From NCBI GenBank assembly GCA_947247005.1, contig OX365957.1, forward strand, positions 11,876,817 through 11,940,816: a stretch of DNA of 64,000 nucleotides, read 5' to 3'. Positions 1 to 10,944 of the stretch are shown piece after piece. The notes under the pieces were generated by a model. The model was not told the origin of the DNA. It did not search any database and saw only the letters and a program-made list of their open reading frames with translations. This stretch comes from Spisula solida (Eukaryota; Mollusca; Bivalvia; Venerida; Mactridae). A program made the translations under genes and the position numbers. Numbering within the stretch: the stretch's first letter is position 1; every line of letters begins with the position of its first letter.

Positions 1-39
1 AACAATTCTTTCTGATTGCATCAATTGTATCACCAGCAT
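1..39 (-). CDS. Possible next exon of the TNF-receptor-like gene, cut by the window edge
   Basis: On the minus strand attttctgtatacag precedes an open stretch reading AGDTIDAIRKNC. Its required phase (two bases to complete a codon) equals that left by exon 7877-8029, and a Cys follows where a TNFR repeat could continue. The intron would be 7.8 kb and would hold the 41-bp satellite and the 4.3-kb inverted-repeat element. Short and edge-truncated, so tentative. Confidence 0.3.
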   Translation of the reverse strand, partial: MLVIQLMQSERIV

Positions 40-161
40 CTGTATACAGAAAATGATCACCAGTAACCAGCTGATAGACTGGTCACAGTTAACTTACTTC
101 ACAACAATCATGCAGCATGCGGTACATAAAACACTAGCACCTAGACCTTTACTATAGGTTG

Positions 162-416
162 CTGGCTTAGAATTAGAAGGTCATAAGTAGTAAGGTTGTA
201 AGTACTACTTACAACCTTATAAGACTCATGCATATTTGAAATCTGCATATCATGGGGTTCTCATGAGCCTATTTTCATTAAAATCAGAAGTGGTCATGTT
301 GACCAAACTGAAGTTGAAAAAGCTTGTTTTCCATTAGTAAAGAGTAGTTTTCAGACAGTTTTTTCTTGATTTCTCAAATATTGATTTTGAACTTACGACC
401 TTCTCATTCTAAGCCA
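162..416 (+). mobile_element. MITE family A, copy 1
   Basis: The ends are inverted: ctggcttagaattagaaggt at the left and, at the right, aagttc/cttacgaccttct running into attctaagcc. Related copies lie at 57969-58188 (same orientation) and 62130-62296 (opposite). They share internal text such as gtaaagagtagttttcag. No coding capacity. Confidence 0.75.
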
Positions 417-478
417 ATGAAATGTATGAAGTCAAACCTGTCTGTACACACCACCAATCTCAACAGGAAAGTAAGCCG

Positions 479-700
479 TTGTCGTGGTCCAGCAGTTAGT
501 GGATTTGTAACCAAATGATCCGAGTTTGATTCATGATCACTCGGCTTATACCCTACCATGAAAATTTGATAGCAATGTTGAATTTCCTCCACCTGTGGAG
601 AAGTTGCAGGTTTCTTGTGGTAGGGTATGTTAGTACTGGTCAGGATAAGGTTGCGTGAATCAGCCACCATATATAAATGAAAGGTTATTGAGAAATGGTG
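479..700 (+). mobile_element. tRNA-derived SINE-like element
   Basis: An A-box-like gtccagcagttagtgg and a B-box-like gagtttgattc about 35 bases later give a Pol III internal promoter. About 150 bp of body follows. Weakly defined 3' end. Confidence 0.45.
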
Positions 701-790
701 TGAGCAAAATGCGGTCATTGTTGATTCATTGTCTGTCTAAGCAGGTTAAATACATTTCATTGTTGGCAGGTTATCATTAACACAGGTATG

Positions 791-3158
791 ACTGTACACT
801 CCAGTGCACTTACACCTAACAAGTTATATAAACTGTACACTCCAGTGCACTAACACCTAACAAGTTATATAAACTGTACACTCCAGTGCACTTACACCTT
901 ACAAGTTATATAAACTGTACACTCCAGTGCACTTACACCTAACAAGTAATATAAACTGTACACTCCAGTGCACTAACACCTAACAAGTAATATAAACTGT
1001 ACACTCCAGTGCACTAACACCTAACATGTTATATAAACTGTCCACTCCAGTGCACTTACACCTAACAAGTTATATAAACTGTCCACTCCAGTGCACTTAC
1101 ACCTAACAAGTAATATAAACTGTCCACTCCAGTGCACTTACACCTAACAAGTTATATAAACTGTCCACTCCAGTGCACTAACACCTAACAAGTTATATAA
1201 ACTGTACACTCCAGTGCACTAACACCTAACAAGTTATATAAACTGTACACTCCAGTGCACTTACACCTTACAAGTTATATAAACTGTACACTCCAGTGCA
1301 CTTACACCTAACAAGTAATATAAACTGTACACTCCAGTGCACTAACACCTAACAAGTAATATAAACTGTACACCCCAGTGCACTTACACCTAACAAGTTA
1401 TATACACTGTACACCCCAGTGCACTTACACCTAACAAGTAATATAAACTGTCCACTCCAGTGCACTTACACCTAACAAGTTATATAAACTGTCCACTCCA
1501 GTGCACTTACACCTAACAAGTTATATAAACTGTCCACTCCAGTGCACTAACACCTAACAAGTTATATAAACTGTACACTCCAGTGCACTTACACCTTACA
1601 AGTTATATAAACTGTACACTCCGGTGCACTTACACCTAACAAGTAATATAAACTGTACACTCCAGTGCACTAACACCTAACATGTTATATAAACTGTACA
1701 CTCCGGTGCACTTACACCTTACCAGTTATATAAACTGTACACTCCGGTGCACTTACACCTAACAAGTAATATAAACTGTACACTCCAGTGCACTAACACC
1801 TAACAAGTAATATAAACTGTACACTCCAGTGCACTAACACCTAACATGTTATATAAACTGTCCACTCCAGTGCACTTACACCTAACAAGTTATATAAACT
1901 GTCCACTCCAGTGCACTTACACCTAACAAGTAATATAAACTGTCCACTCCAGTGCACTTACACCTAACAAGTTATATAAACTGTCCACTCCAGTGCACTT
2001 ACACCTAACAAGTTATATAAACTGTCCACTCCAGTGCACTTACACCTAACAAGTTATATAAACTGTACACTCCAGTGCACTTACACCTAACAAGTTATAT
2101 AAACTGTACACTCCAGTGCACTTACACCTAACAAGTTATATAAACTGTACACTCCAGTGCACTTACACCTAACAAGTTATATAAACTGTCCACTCCAGTG
2201 CACTTACACCTAACAAGTTATATAAACTGTCCACTCCAGTGCACTAACACCTAACAAGTTATATAAACTGTACACTCCAGTGCACTAACACCTAACAAGT
2301 TATATAAACTGTACACTCCAGTGCACGTACACCTAACAAGTTATATAAACTGTACACTCCAGTGCACGTACACCTAACAAGTTATATAAACTGTACACTC
2401 CGGTGCACTCTTACACCTAACAAGTTATATAAACTGTACACTCCGGTGCACTCTTACACCTAACAAGTTATATAAACTGTACACTCCAGTGCACTAACAC
2501 CTAACAAGTTATATACACTGTACACTCCAGTGCACTAACACCTAACAAGTTATATAAACTGTACACTCCAGTGCACAGTGCACTTACACCTAACAAGTTA
2601 TATAAACTGTAAACTCCAGTGCACTTACACCTAACAAGTTATATACACTGTACACTCCAGTGCACTTACTCTTAACAAGTTATATAAACTGTACACCCCA
2701 GTGCACTTACACCTAACAAGTTATATACACTGTACACTCCAGTGCACTTACACCTAACAAGTTATATACACTGTACACTCCAGTGCACTTACACCTAACA
2801 AGTTATATAAACTGTACACTTCAGTGCACAGTGCACTTACACCTAACAAGTTATATAAACTGTACACCCCAGTGCACTTACACCTAACAAGTTATATAAA
2901 CTGTACACTCCAGTGCACTAACACCTAACAAGTTATATACACTGTACACTCCAGTGCACTTACTCTTAACAAGTTATATAAACTGTACACCCCAGTGCAC
3001 TTACACCTAACAAGTTATATACACTGTACACTCCAGTGCACTTACACCTAACAAGTTATATAAACTGTACACTCCAGTGCACTAACACCTAACAAGTTAT
3101 ATAAACTGTACACTCCAGTGCACTTACACCTAACAAGTTATATACACTGTACACTCCA
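791..3158 (+). repeat. 41-bp satellite array, about 58 copies
   Basis: The unit contains actgtacactccagtgcact and cacctaacaagttatataa, and the repeat spacing is exactly 41 bp between clean copies. Variants alternate (tacact/tccact, agttat/agtaat) in runs, suggesting higher-order duplication. A few units carry an extra cagtgcac. One partial unit survives beyond the inserted element (7487-7503). Confidence 0.95.
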
Positions 3159-3359
3159 GGGTACTGTTTTATCAAGCACATACGGAAATCGTAAACTTAC
3201 GTTCAAATTTTAATTCTTTATAAACCTTTACCAACTGCAAAGGACAAGGTTCACTAACTAGTAAAAATGGCCCAGTAACAGAATTTGATAATAATTTGAC
3301 TAGTAACAAGTAACAGTGCATCATGATCGAAAATGATACTTATATTCAAAAAAAATAAT

Positions 3360-4040
3360 TTACTGTTGCCATTGGCAACAATATTTCATCCGTCATTCTA
3401 TTTATCTTTTAAGCGACATGAACGAGGAAATAAGGAAACAGTACTCAACATAGACACTCATAAAATGTTGCATATTGTTTAAGAACATTATGGGAATAAT
3501 GCATGTTGATACATTGACCAGTCAGGCCTAAGAAAACGTCGCTATGGCAACGAAACATGTAAAAAACTAACAAAATAACAACAGAAAACTGGAATCATGC
3601 CACTTTTCGAACAACTTGCAAGTCTTGATTACTGAACTTAGTTTATGCATAGGTTGTAATAAGGGGAATATGCATGCACCATATATTTTGATTTTGCTTA
3701 AAGAAAGCGTTGCTATGGAAACACAAAACAGTGGGGAAAAGCCGGTTTAACAAGACCGTGGCATAACTAGAGTATTATGTAAGGCAGAACTATGAAATTT
3801 GGTATGTGGATAGAGGACATTAGTCGGATTATAACAATTATTTGATATGTATAATCGGACACACTTTGTGGTTGCTATGGCAATCAAAATACTTAAAATT
3901 TCGGATATTTTCTGAATAGTTGCATAACTCACGAAGTTCCAAAGTTGAGGCTTATAGCCTTTGCGAAGTATAATAATTGACATACACACACTCGTATGAT
4001 ATTGCTATTTAAAGATGTGGTTGCTATAGAAACTGAACCT
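3360..4040 (+). repeat. Degenerate ~165-bp repeats carrying GTTGCYATGG-type motifs
   Basis: Five copies of gttgccattggcaac / cgctatggcaac / gttgctatggaaac / gttgctatggcaat / gttgctatagaaac occur 146-174 bp apart, each followed by similar A-rich text. The motif resembles the palindromic X-box bound by RFX factors; here it more likely marks monomers of a diverged tandem repeat. Confidence 0.5.
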
Positions 4041-4277
4041 CTAAAAATAATTGACGAACGAGCAAAAGTAGTTAAATCTGAGTTTGATAACAAAAGTAAA
4101 AGGAACGTATATGGGTACCTGTACCTGTATCTAATTGTACATAAATACGACCATGTTGCAATTCAAATTCATTAGCGAAACATAACGTGTTCATGTAATT
4201 ACATGACAGTTGGAGCATGAAGCATTTTTTATGTAATAGAACATAGTGAGTTATTTGTTTTTAATGATTAAAAGATT

Positions 4278-4382
4278 GGTATTTGGTTTCAACTCTTCGT
4301 ATATATTAATGAAATTTACAATTCCCTGGTCTATTAGTGATTATGTCAAATCATTAATTTACGGCGAGTTGAAACCAAATGT
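4278..4382. repeat. Inverted repeat (hairpin)
   Basis: Arms atttggtttcaactc (4281) and gagttgaaaccaaat (4366) flank about 70 bp. The region then joins a copy of the repeat also seen at 17420-17660. Confidence 0.6.
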
Positions 4383-4645
4383 CTATGATTAAAAAGGACG
4401 GTGTGAGCGTACCGAGCGAAGCGAAATCTTTTTTAGTCATTTTGATTGGCCAATTGAAATTCCCGCCAACCCATCTAGTAAGAGCAAACTTTTAATGAGT
4501 AAAATAACTCAGAATGTTACAGTCGGCATTTGATTGGCCGATAGAGTATGTGATCAACTCATGATGTCATAATTAAATGTAGCATTTAACCAGCACAGAT
4601 CAGCGTTTTCACTGGCTAAAAAGGTAGGTTATATTCTAAGGGGAA
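4383..4645 (+). repeat. Dispersed repeat shared with 17420-17660
   Basis: Both contain atgattaaaaagg, a gagcgaagcga loop, tttttagtcat, a ttggccgatag/ttggccggtag segment and end in aggttatattctaa. Diverged copies of one family. Confidence 0.55.
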
Positions 4646-7300
4646 GGTAGATCTAGCACTGAACTGAAACAGTCGAACACAGAACTAACACAGACCATAA
4701 TCACATGGCACAGAAATACCCAAACACACAAGTCAACTGACCGAGAAAAATGAAACTAAACCGCTCACCAAGCATCACTTGACTCGCGAATGCAAATTGA
4801 TTTTTAAATTGTACGGCCTGGAAAAACGTCATACAAGAAGATCAGTTGCCCTTGAGAGCTTTGTAATAGGCCTACACGTAACATCAATGCTTGTTATAGG
4901 CAACTACGGGTGTTTTGGCCGTTATATACACAAGTATTTATTTTACATGCACTTCTGTTCAGTTTGTTTTCAAAAAATCAGAATTCGAATTTCACTCCAT
5001 GTTTTATTTAATTTACAGTCAGGCGTTATTTCACATTGTGAGCAACTGATTTATTTTGAACCCGTGGTTCCAATTTTACGCTCGTAAAAATAATGCTTCA
5101 TCTGCTCTATTTTATCCTTGAAGCAGTAGACGAACTACATAAAGCATTTGACTATTTACTTCAAATTAATTAAGGACACTACTTTTGTCTTCTAAAAGTG
5201 CAAACGTATATTGCAATGTGACATTTTTATTTTTGCCGACGGGACGAATCGTCAAAAGATCAAACATGTTCAAAATCTGTAAAATGATTTAATTACCGTC
5301 ATAAAACGTATCAAAATTAAAGTACCAATCAGGTAACGTGAACTATTCAGCTGACTAGGTCAACTCATTTTCGGAAAACTCGACTTGATTCTCCGAATAG
5401 ACACATATATATGCCACGTCATAGTAACTTTGCGCTTTTATTTATAATTACAACGGTCAAATTGTTTGTATAAGTCTGAATAGCTCTCTGCGCGTGTAAT
5501 CATGCTCGTATAATTTATCACTTACTATTTTCTAGAATGATCATCATTAAATTCTTTGTAAATCGGATCGTACGTTCTGCAAGTTAGTATAGCACAGATA
5601 ATTTGACATGATCCTGACCTTTATGCATAAATATATTACGAGGTTCTTGCGTTGAATATATCAATTTCCGCGAGCAAATCGTACAATATCGGTCCTTAAG
5701 ATTTGTGTCTTCGTGATACTTTCCACTTATGAAAACATACAACCGGGATTATAAATATAGACGATATATCAGCTGTTAGATAATGTTAATTGAAGGTCGA
5801 GAGTCGCGTCAAATTCTCTGGACTATAGTCAACTGACTTTTAAAGGCTACAATATCAGCGCTAGTTTGATCTCTTGAATTGAATATCGTGATTTTTGATA
5901 ATGCAGATGATCTATTTTCGTTCGAATTGACGGTTTACACTTTTTGTCCAAGATTTCCCGTAAAACACCTATCAAATAGTCCGCTATATCGAATGTAGAC
6001 AATGCGCTAGACCTTGTCACCTGTATCAGAAAGACAATATAAACGTTCCTGTCTGTATGTTTTTACAGGGACTCTTCTTGATTTAATCACAAATCAAATA
6101 AATCCAATAATCATTTGATGCGAAGACGGGACGTTTTTAATTAGGCCCCTACCTTCAAGGATGTATCCACTATTCATACTATTTATTGTTCTCAATGAAA
6201 TAATGTTTAATGATGACTTATTCCACTAACAGCGATTCAACCGACGTCTATTGCGTGAAGTCTACTAAATGAACAAGATTCAATATGTGTCAAAGCGAGC
6301 TAACTATAGATCAGTCAAAATTCTCATGTGCATCAAGTTCGGCTAAATGTCTTTGATGTGAGTTTTCCCTCTGTTTCCTTTTATTGCCGACGTAAGTTGG
6401 CAACGTCTAATCAGTCGGCAAATCTGTGATGTACATATTGTCGGCGACATCAGAAGCTACAATGCAGTTTGATCGGAATAACAGTAAGGCCACGGAGTTT
6501 TATGGTTGCGTTGTTCACCCGTTATACTCGTTACGTACATTACGCTCGTAACGGCTACTGTATACGTTGCTATGGATCAGATGTATGCGTTGCTATGGAT
6601 CGTAATGGACCTCTGCTTCTGTCGCGAATTTTTTAAGTAGGTAAATGATGGTGTATGTAAATAATAAAATAATAATAGTATACCAGCTTTATTTTGCAAC
6701 CTTTTCATGTGAAAGACGCGTTCAACGGCGTTTTCCATTTAAACAAATTCGGCTGACCGATGGACATAAAGAATTCCAAAAAAATATTGTAAACCAAGAA
6801 ATGAAATAGTAGTGGCCTTACATGTCGTATTGTCGAGAATGAGCGGGTTAAACAAAGAAACTGCGATAATCGCGCTCCGGCCAAATAGGACGTGGCCGTT
6901 GCGCGAAACTTCGTCGTCTGCTTCTGACGTGACGTCATGTTGCTGTTTTGGTCAAAAATGTCACGTTACGGCTTATATACTTTAAATTTAAGATATGAGC
7001 GCACGCGTGTTCCAAAAAATAACAGTGATGTTATCAATCAACTTGAAATTCCTCAGAAAGCTAAGCAAGTTTGAAGGTGGAACAAACGTGCGCTGATATG
7101 AACAAATAAAGAAGTGTTACACGAAAAACGCAGATTTTGCCATTTTTAGCTAAAGAGGGGTTCTTACAAGTGGAATTTTACTGACTTTAAAACGGATTTT
7201 CTAAAGAATAAATACATTTTTATGAAGAATAAAGGTTGGTTATTAAAAATAGATAACAAAAAACATTTTTCATCTTTTTTTAATTTTTCATTATTTTTGG
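4646..7300. other. Interior of the 4.3-kb element, no gene seen
   Basis: AT-rich sequence without a convincing exon. Open frames up to about 100 codons read as random composition. A CG-richer patch at 6870-6945 contains CRE-like tgacgtcatg with adjacent tgacg; it may be old promoter sequence. Confidence 0.4.
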
Positions 7301-7598
7301 GCCATTTTTACTAGTTAGCGAACCTTCTCCTTTGGGACGTAAATGGTTTGTAGGAGTTCATTAATTGAATCATTACTTGTATTGCAGCTCCACTTACCAC
7401 ACTTAATAGTTGTAAAAGAATGATAAAGAATTTAAATTTGATCGTAAGTTTACGATTTTCCTAAGTGCTTTGATAAAACAGTACCCTGTGCACTAACACC
7501 TGATATCTCCCTGTAAACGAGGCCCAATCAGCCTAACCAGATTTTCATTCAGGTTACACATGTATTGAACTATTGCGCAAGTTTTTGTTACTTTCCAA

Positions 7599-7843
7599 GT
7601 CAGGGTATAGGAGGTTTGATCTCGCACATAGAAGTCAGGGTATAGGAGGTTTGATCTCGCACATAGAAGTCAGGGTATAGGAGGTTTGATCTCGCACATA
7701 GAAGTCAGGGTATAGGAGGTTTGATCTCGCACATAGAAGTCAGGGTATAGGAGGTTTGATCTCACACATAGAAGTCAGGGTATAGGAGGTTTGATCTCGC
7801 ACATAGAAGTCAGGGTATAGGAGGTTGGATCTCGCACATAGAA
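7599..7843 (+). repeat. 35-bp minisatellite, 7 copies
   Basis: Seven nearly identical units opening gtcagggtataggaggttt and ending cgcacatagaa. They start about 30 bp beyond the donor of receptor exon 7877-8029 and lie in the intron. Confidence 0.95.
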
Positions 7844-7876
7844 GACAAGAACACAAGACGACCACATTCCACTTAC

Positions 7877-8029
7877 CTATAGGACAACCATTATGAAGCT
7901 TATTCTCAGGGAAGCAAGTTGCTTCCAACATATTGAGGGAAGAGACATTATTGACTTGAATATATCCTGGATGACATGGTTTACACTTGTCTTCTGTACT
8001 GTTCCTCGAACATGCCACAACCTCATACC
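7877..8029 (-). CDS. TNF-receptor-like gene, following exon (rest of the cysteine-rich domain)
   Basis: The acceptor tatatatacag and donor GTAAGT bound 153 bases, phase 1 to phase 1, matching the single G left by the exon at 10570-10798. The product reads YEVVACSRNSTEDKCKPC, then HPGYIQ, a Cys pair (ATCFPEN, NGCPI) and an N-glycosylation-type NVSS. C-x8-C-x2-C followed by PGY is characteristic of TNFR and TNFR-like domains. A symmetric phase 1 exon fits an extracellular module. The 35-bp array begins about 30 bp downstream in the intron. Confidence 0.75.
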   Translation of the reverse strand, partial: GMRLWHVRGTVQKTSVNHVIQDIFKSIMSLPSICWKQLASLRISFIMVVL

Positions 8030-8039
8030 CTGTATATAT

Positions 8040-8180
8040 ATATATAAATAATATGAGTGACAACGTTTGAACTATTTTGATACCCCTGAAGAGCCTGTTA
8101 TAGGCGAAATGCATTGGGTTTTTGATTAAATAATTTAGTTTTGATACTCATTTCGTATTTGTTTTATTTTGATATATAGA
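8040..8180 (+). repeat. Old retroelement-like 3' fragment
   Basis: The segment cctgaagagcctgttatagg then cgaaatgcattggg followed by attaaataa resembles the conserved tail found at 3' ends of several metazoan retroelements. Class not assigned. Confidence 0.3.
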
Positions 8181-8975
8181 CCACATATTATACATGTACC
8201 TATGCAATGTACACAGTCACACGATTTATACGGATCATCATACGGACATCAGTTCAAACTACACACATTTATATATGTGTGTACCATAGATGCCTCAGAT
8301 AGGTAGATGGCTCAAACTATTTAGCCAGTATGAAGGTAGTACGAGGTATCGAAGTTTGACTACGAAATTGACGTTGTACGGCTCATTCGCATGTCAGCAT
8401 TGATTTCACATGGCAACGTATGAGCAAATGTGTGAACAGGCACCAGTTTTGTCCTACATATTGAAATTGTTTTAATTTGCAATATTGTCATTGGTATTTT
8501 GTGATATTCTATGCGCAACACTTTTCGTCGACGGTTTCTGTATCAAACTCATTTTCAGACAACAACTTTGAAACAAATTGCCATAACACAGAATTTTTAC
8601 TTTAAAACCTTTCTGAAAATAGTTAAAGTCCCAATAAGGTTTAAATTCGTAGTATTTTCTGTCTACAAAGACTATCGAAAGATCTACATATTAAATTAGA
8701 CCAAAAATGGTACAGAAGGGACCCATATCTGATTTCAGGTCGCTGTTCCTTCTTTGAGAAATCATTAAACGAAAACGTTAATTAGTATTTTGTCCTCTGT
8801 ACAAAATACTAAATATTGTTTACGTTTAAATTTTCCGAAGAATTCCGAAAACTTTGTCAATGATCGGAAGTACGCACAAACGGGAATCTTTCACCTGGCG
8901 CAAGGGATAAGAACTGGCCCTGTAACTCAAAAACCAACCACAAATACGAAGTTTGTATGCTTTAAAATGATAGTA
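8181..8975. other. Intronic or intergenic AT-rich DNA, nothing recognised
   Basis: No exon, RNA gene or clear repeat found. The 62-codon frames present are of random length for this composition. Confidence 0.4.
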
Positions 8976-9163
8976 TAATATAATTTCGGGCTTCATTTGT
9001 GATGAACGATAAAAAAACGTATGACCTATTTTGGGATAATATACACGTATTACCTCCCTTTCAATAAGAACTGGCGAATAACAATCGATAGATACGAAGA
9101 GAACAGGCACTATAACTCAATAATAATGCGTACATAAGTTGAATTAAAGGTTTAAAACCTATA
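8976..9163 (+). repeat. 205-bp family, diverged single unit
   Basis: Shares atttcgggctt, cctattttgggataatatac, tattacctccctttcaataa and cgaagagaacaggc with the tandem arrays at 40.4, 42.6 and 48.1 kb. Confidence 0.65.
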
Positions 9164-9490
9164 GGTGGACAAGTGGTCTAGTGGTAAGGGCTACTGACTG
9201 CTGATCTGAAGGTTGTGGGTTCGATCCCTACTCCAGACGGTCAAAAACAGAAATGCTTTTCAGTGTTTCCCACCTAACATAACTAAACTTACTAACAGTC
9301 TTTCGGACGAGACGTTAAGCGAGGTCCCGTGTATGATGCTTTACATCGGCACGTAAAAGAACTTCTGGAACTGGAGCATCTTCTGTATCATGCACTATCC
9401 CCCAAACACTAACGTGACTAACCTCTTCTGGGGGTCTCCCATATGGATTATCCGGAGGCGAGGATAAATAAAAGCAAATAAACGAAATGA
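9164..9490 (+). mobile_element. tRNA-derived SINE with a conserved central domain
   Basis: A-box tggtctagtgg and B-box ggttcgatccc are near-consensus. The body contains gacgagacgttaagcgaggt, cccgtgtatgatgc and cacgtaaaagaac, which resembles the deeply conserved central domain of several metazoan SINE families (Nin/MESC-type, from memory). The 3' tail is A-rich (gataaataaaagcaaataaa). Confidence 0.75.
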
Positions 9491-9494
9491 AATG

Positions 9495-9790
9495 GAAGCT
9501 GATAGTATTTGGGGCTTATTATGTGAATTTTAGGACAATTGGAATGATAAAACATAACTGATGAGTGATGACAAATGTTGTTATCACCATTGTGAACGTC
9601 ACTTCATGTAAAGTCAAGACTCGACAATATTAGCTCGGGTCTATGAAAATTAGACTAACTCGGCTTTAACTTGTGTTTTAACAATCAAATAATATTTGTG
9701 TTTGGTTTTTGAATTATAGGGCCAGTTCTTATTCACAGTGCCAGTTCTTAAGAACTGGGGCCATTTCTTAAGTGTAAGATAGTGCATTAT
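9495..9790 (+). repeat. 205-bp family, rearranged fragment
   Basis: Contains tagtatttggggcttattat in forward orientation and, further on, gacgtcacttcatgtaaag / attagactaactcggcttt, which matches the reverse complement of 41100-41210. Ends with repeated gccagttctta. Confidence 0.55.
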
Positions 9791-10215
9791 GTGTGCTATC
9801 CATCCATTGGTTATCAGAAACTGGCGGAAAATTATCGGTAGTCTCCGGAAAGTGACGGAGAAGCTGTTAAACGCCGTATTTGTAAACACACCGGGCTTGT
9901 TAGGCCAATCTTCCAGGAAAGATTATTTCACATATATGACAGTTAGCGTGTGTTTTAATGGCTCATTGTGTTCATTATTTGTCCCCCATCAAATCAGTAA
10001 CACAGATTTGTGTTTTCTTTATGAAGAAAATACGTCGTTTCGGAACCTTATTGTGGCTTTAATGAATGTAATGTTATATAATTCATAACGAAAATTAAAA
10101 TATTACAAATGGGCGAAAGGTACGCCATTGTTCACTAAGTGCAAAGTTGGAAAATTTGAGCCGCATGACATCGAGTGATGTTGCCATAGAAAACCATGTT
10201 TGTTCTCAATCTGAC
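9791..10215. other. No feature recognised
   Basis: A plus-strand frame of 99 codons (9789-10088) has no domain or splice context and is left uncalled. Confidence 0.35.
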
Positions 10216-10221
10216 TTTGGT

Positions 10222-10330
10222 TAATATTAGAGATGGGACCAAATACCAAAATCAGTATTCGAATATATTCGAATATTCGTTTTTTCGATATCAACGTATT
10301 CGGTCACTTTTTTATATCCCTAATGAACTA
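10222..10330. repeat. Short AT-rich MITE-like repeat
   Basis: Begins ttagagatgggacc and ends tatccctaa with clustered attcgaatat palindromes between. Boundaries uncertain. Confidence 0.3.
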
Positions 10331-10569
10331 AAGTTCGATTTTTGCTGTTACGTGAAGTTACGGTTTCGTTGACTCGATATTGTTATCTGAACCGTTGATA
10401 TACACTTAAAAAAACTTAATATTGATAGTCAGCGGTGAATAAATTTGAAATAAATTTATCTTCATATTTAGACAGTTTCATCGTGTTACAATGACAATAT
10501 AGAAATTAGAGCGCTTTTCAGTGTATTTGTTGATCACCCCTCATATATCAATGCACTGACTATATTTAC

Positions 10570-10798
10570 CTAGGCCACACGATACTGGCAGGCAACAAAC
10601 ACTGTTATTTCTCTGATTAATCTGTCCAGCGCTACATAGCCCTTTATTCTTCTCACGCCAGAATTCATTGAAGAACTCATCGGTCACAAGAGAGTTAGAG
10701 TTGCCTTTAATACCCACTTCTGAAGTCGTTGGGAGATTTGAGTTGCTATCATGATTAGGCTGTGCACTCTTTCCAGCATGGCAGGTCACAAGAAGAAC
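10570..10798 (-). CDS. TNF-receptor-like gene, exon with signal-peptide end and first cysteine-rich domain
   Basis: The acceptor tttccattttag and donor GTAAAT bound 229 bases (76 codons plus one base, phase 0 to 1). The product begins VLLVTCHAGKS, like the end of a signal peptide, passes a polar Asn/Ser-rich stretch, then reads GLCSAGQINQRNNSVCCLPV and SCGL. Joined to exon 7877-8029 it becomes CCLPVSCGLGYEVVAC, the CC-x3-C-x8-C pattern typical of a TNFR cysteine-rich domain. TNFR proteins are type I membrane receptors for TNF-family ligands. The upstream exon with the start codon was not found. An EGF- or other Cys-rich receptor is the alternative. Confidence 0.72.
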
Positions 10799-10944
10799 CT
10801 AAAATGGAAAGCATACATATATTGTTGAGCCCTAAATCTAACATAATAATACACTCTAGTGTTACATTCTCACAGAAATAACCATTGTCATAACCTCTCT
10901 GGAGCTACATCTTTACATAGAGTCATAGACACACATAACCTCTC

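Larger units (their letters stand above)
3159..7486. mobile_element. 4.3-kb element with long inverted repeats, inserted in the satellite
   Basis: Left end gggtactgttttatcaagca (3159) is matched in reverse at the right end (…gataaaacagtaccc, 7486). The imperfect arms run about 120 bp at the left and 185 bp at the right, both reaching cactaactagtaaaaatggc or its complement; the right arm has extra sequence. Satellite lies directly left, and a 17-bp satellite remnant directly right. No transposase-like ORF is visible inside, so it is non-autonomous or decayed. No clear target duplication; superfamily not assigned. Confidence 0.75.

Noticed and set aside
791..3158. CRISPR-like array
   Set aside because: Units are contiguous 41-bp repeats without unique spacers, in eukaryotic DNA.
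4779..5087. 102-codon plus frame inside the 4.3-kb element
   Set aside because: Needs a TTG start, has no recognisable domain, and has random-looking composition.
6705..6938. 77-codon minus frame starting by a CRE-like motif
   Set aside because: No domain or splice continuation found; the CG-rich patch alone does not support a gene.
7740..8114. Whole 124-codon minus frame as one protein
   Set aside because: Only 7877-8029 is exon-like. The rest is intron read-through, including 35-bp repeats and a (TA)n tract; canonical splice sites bound the exon.
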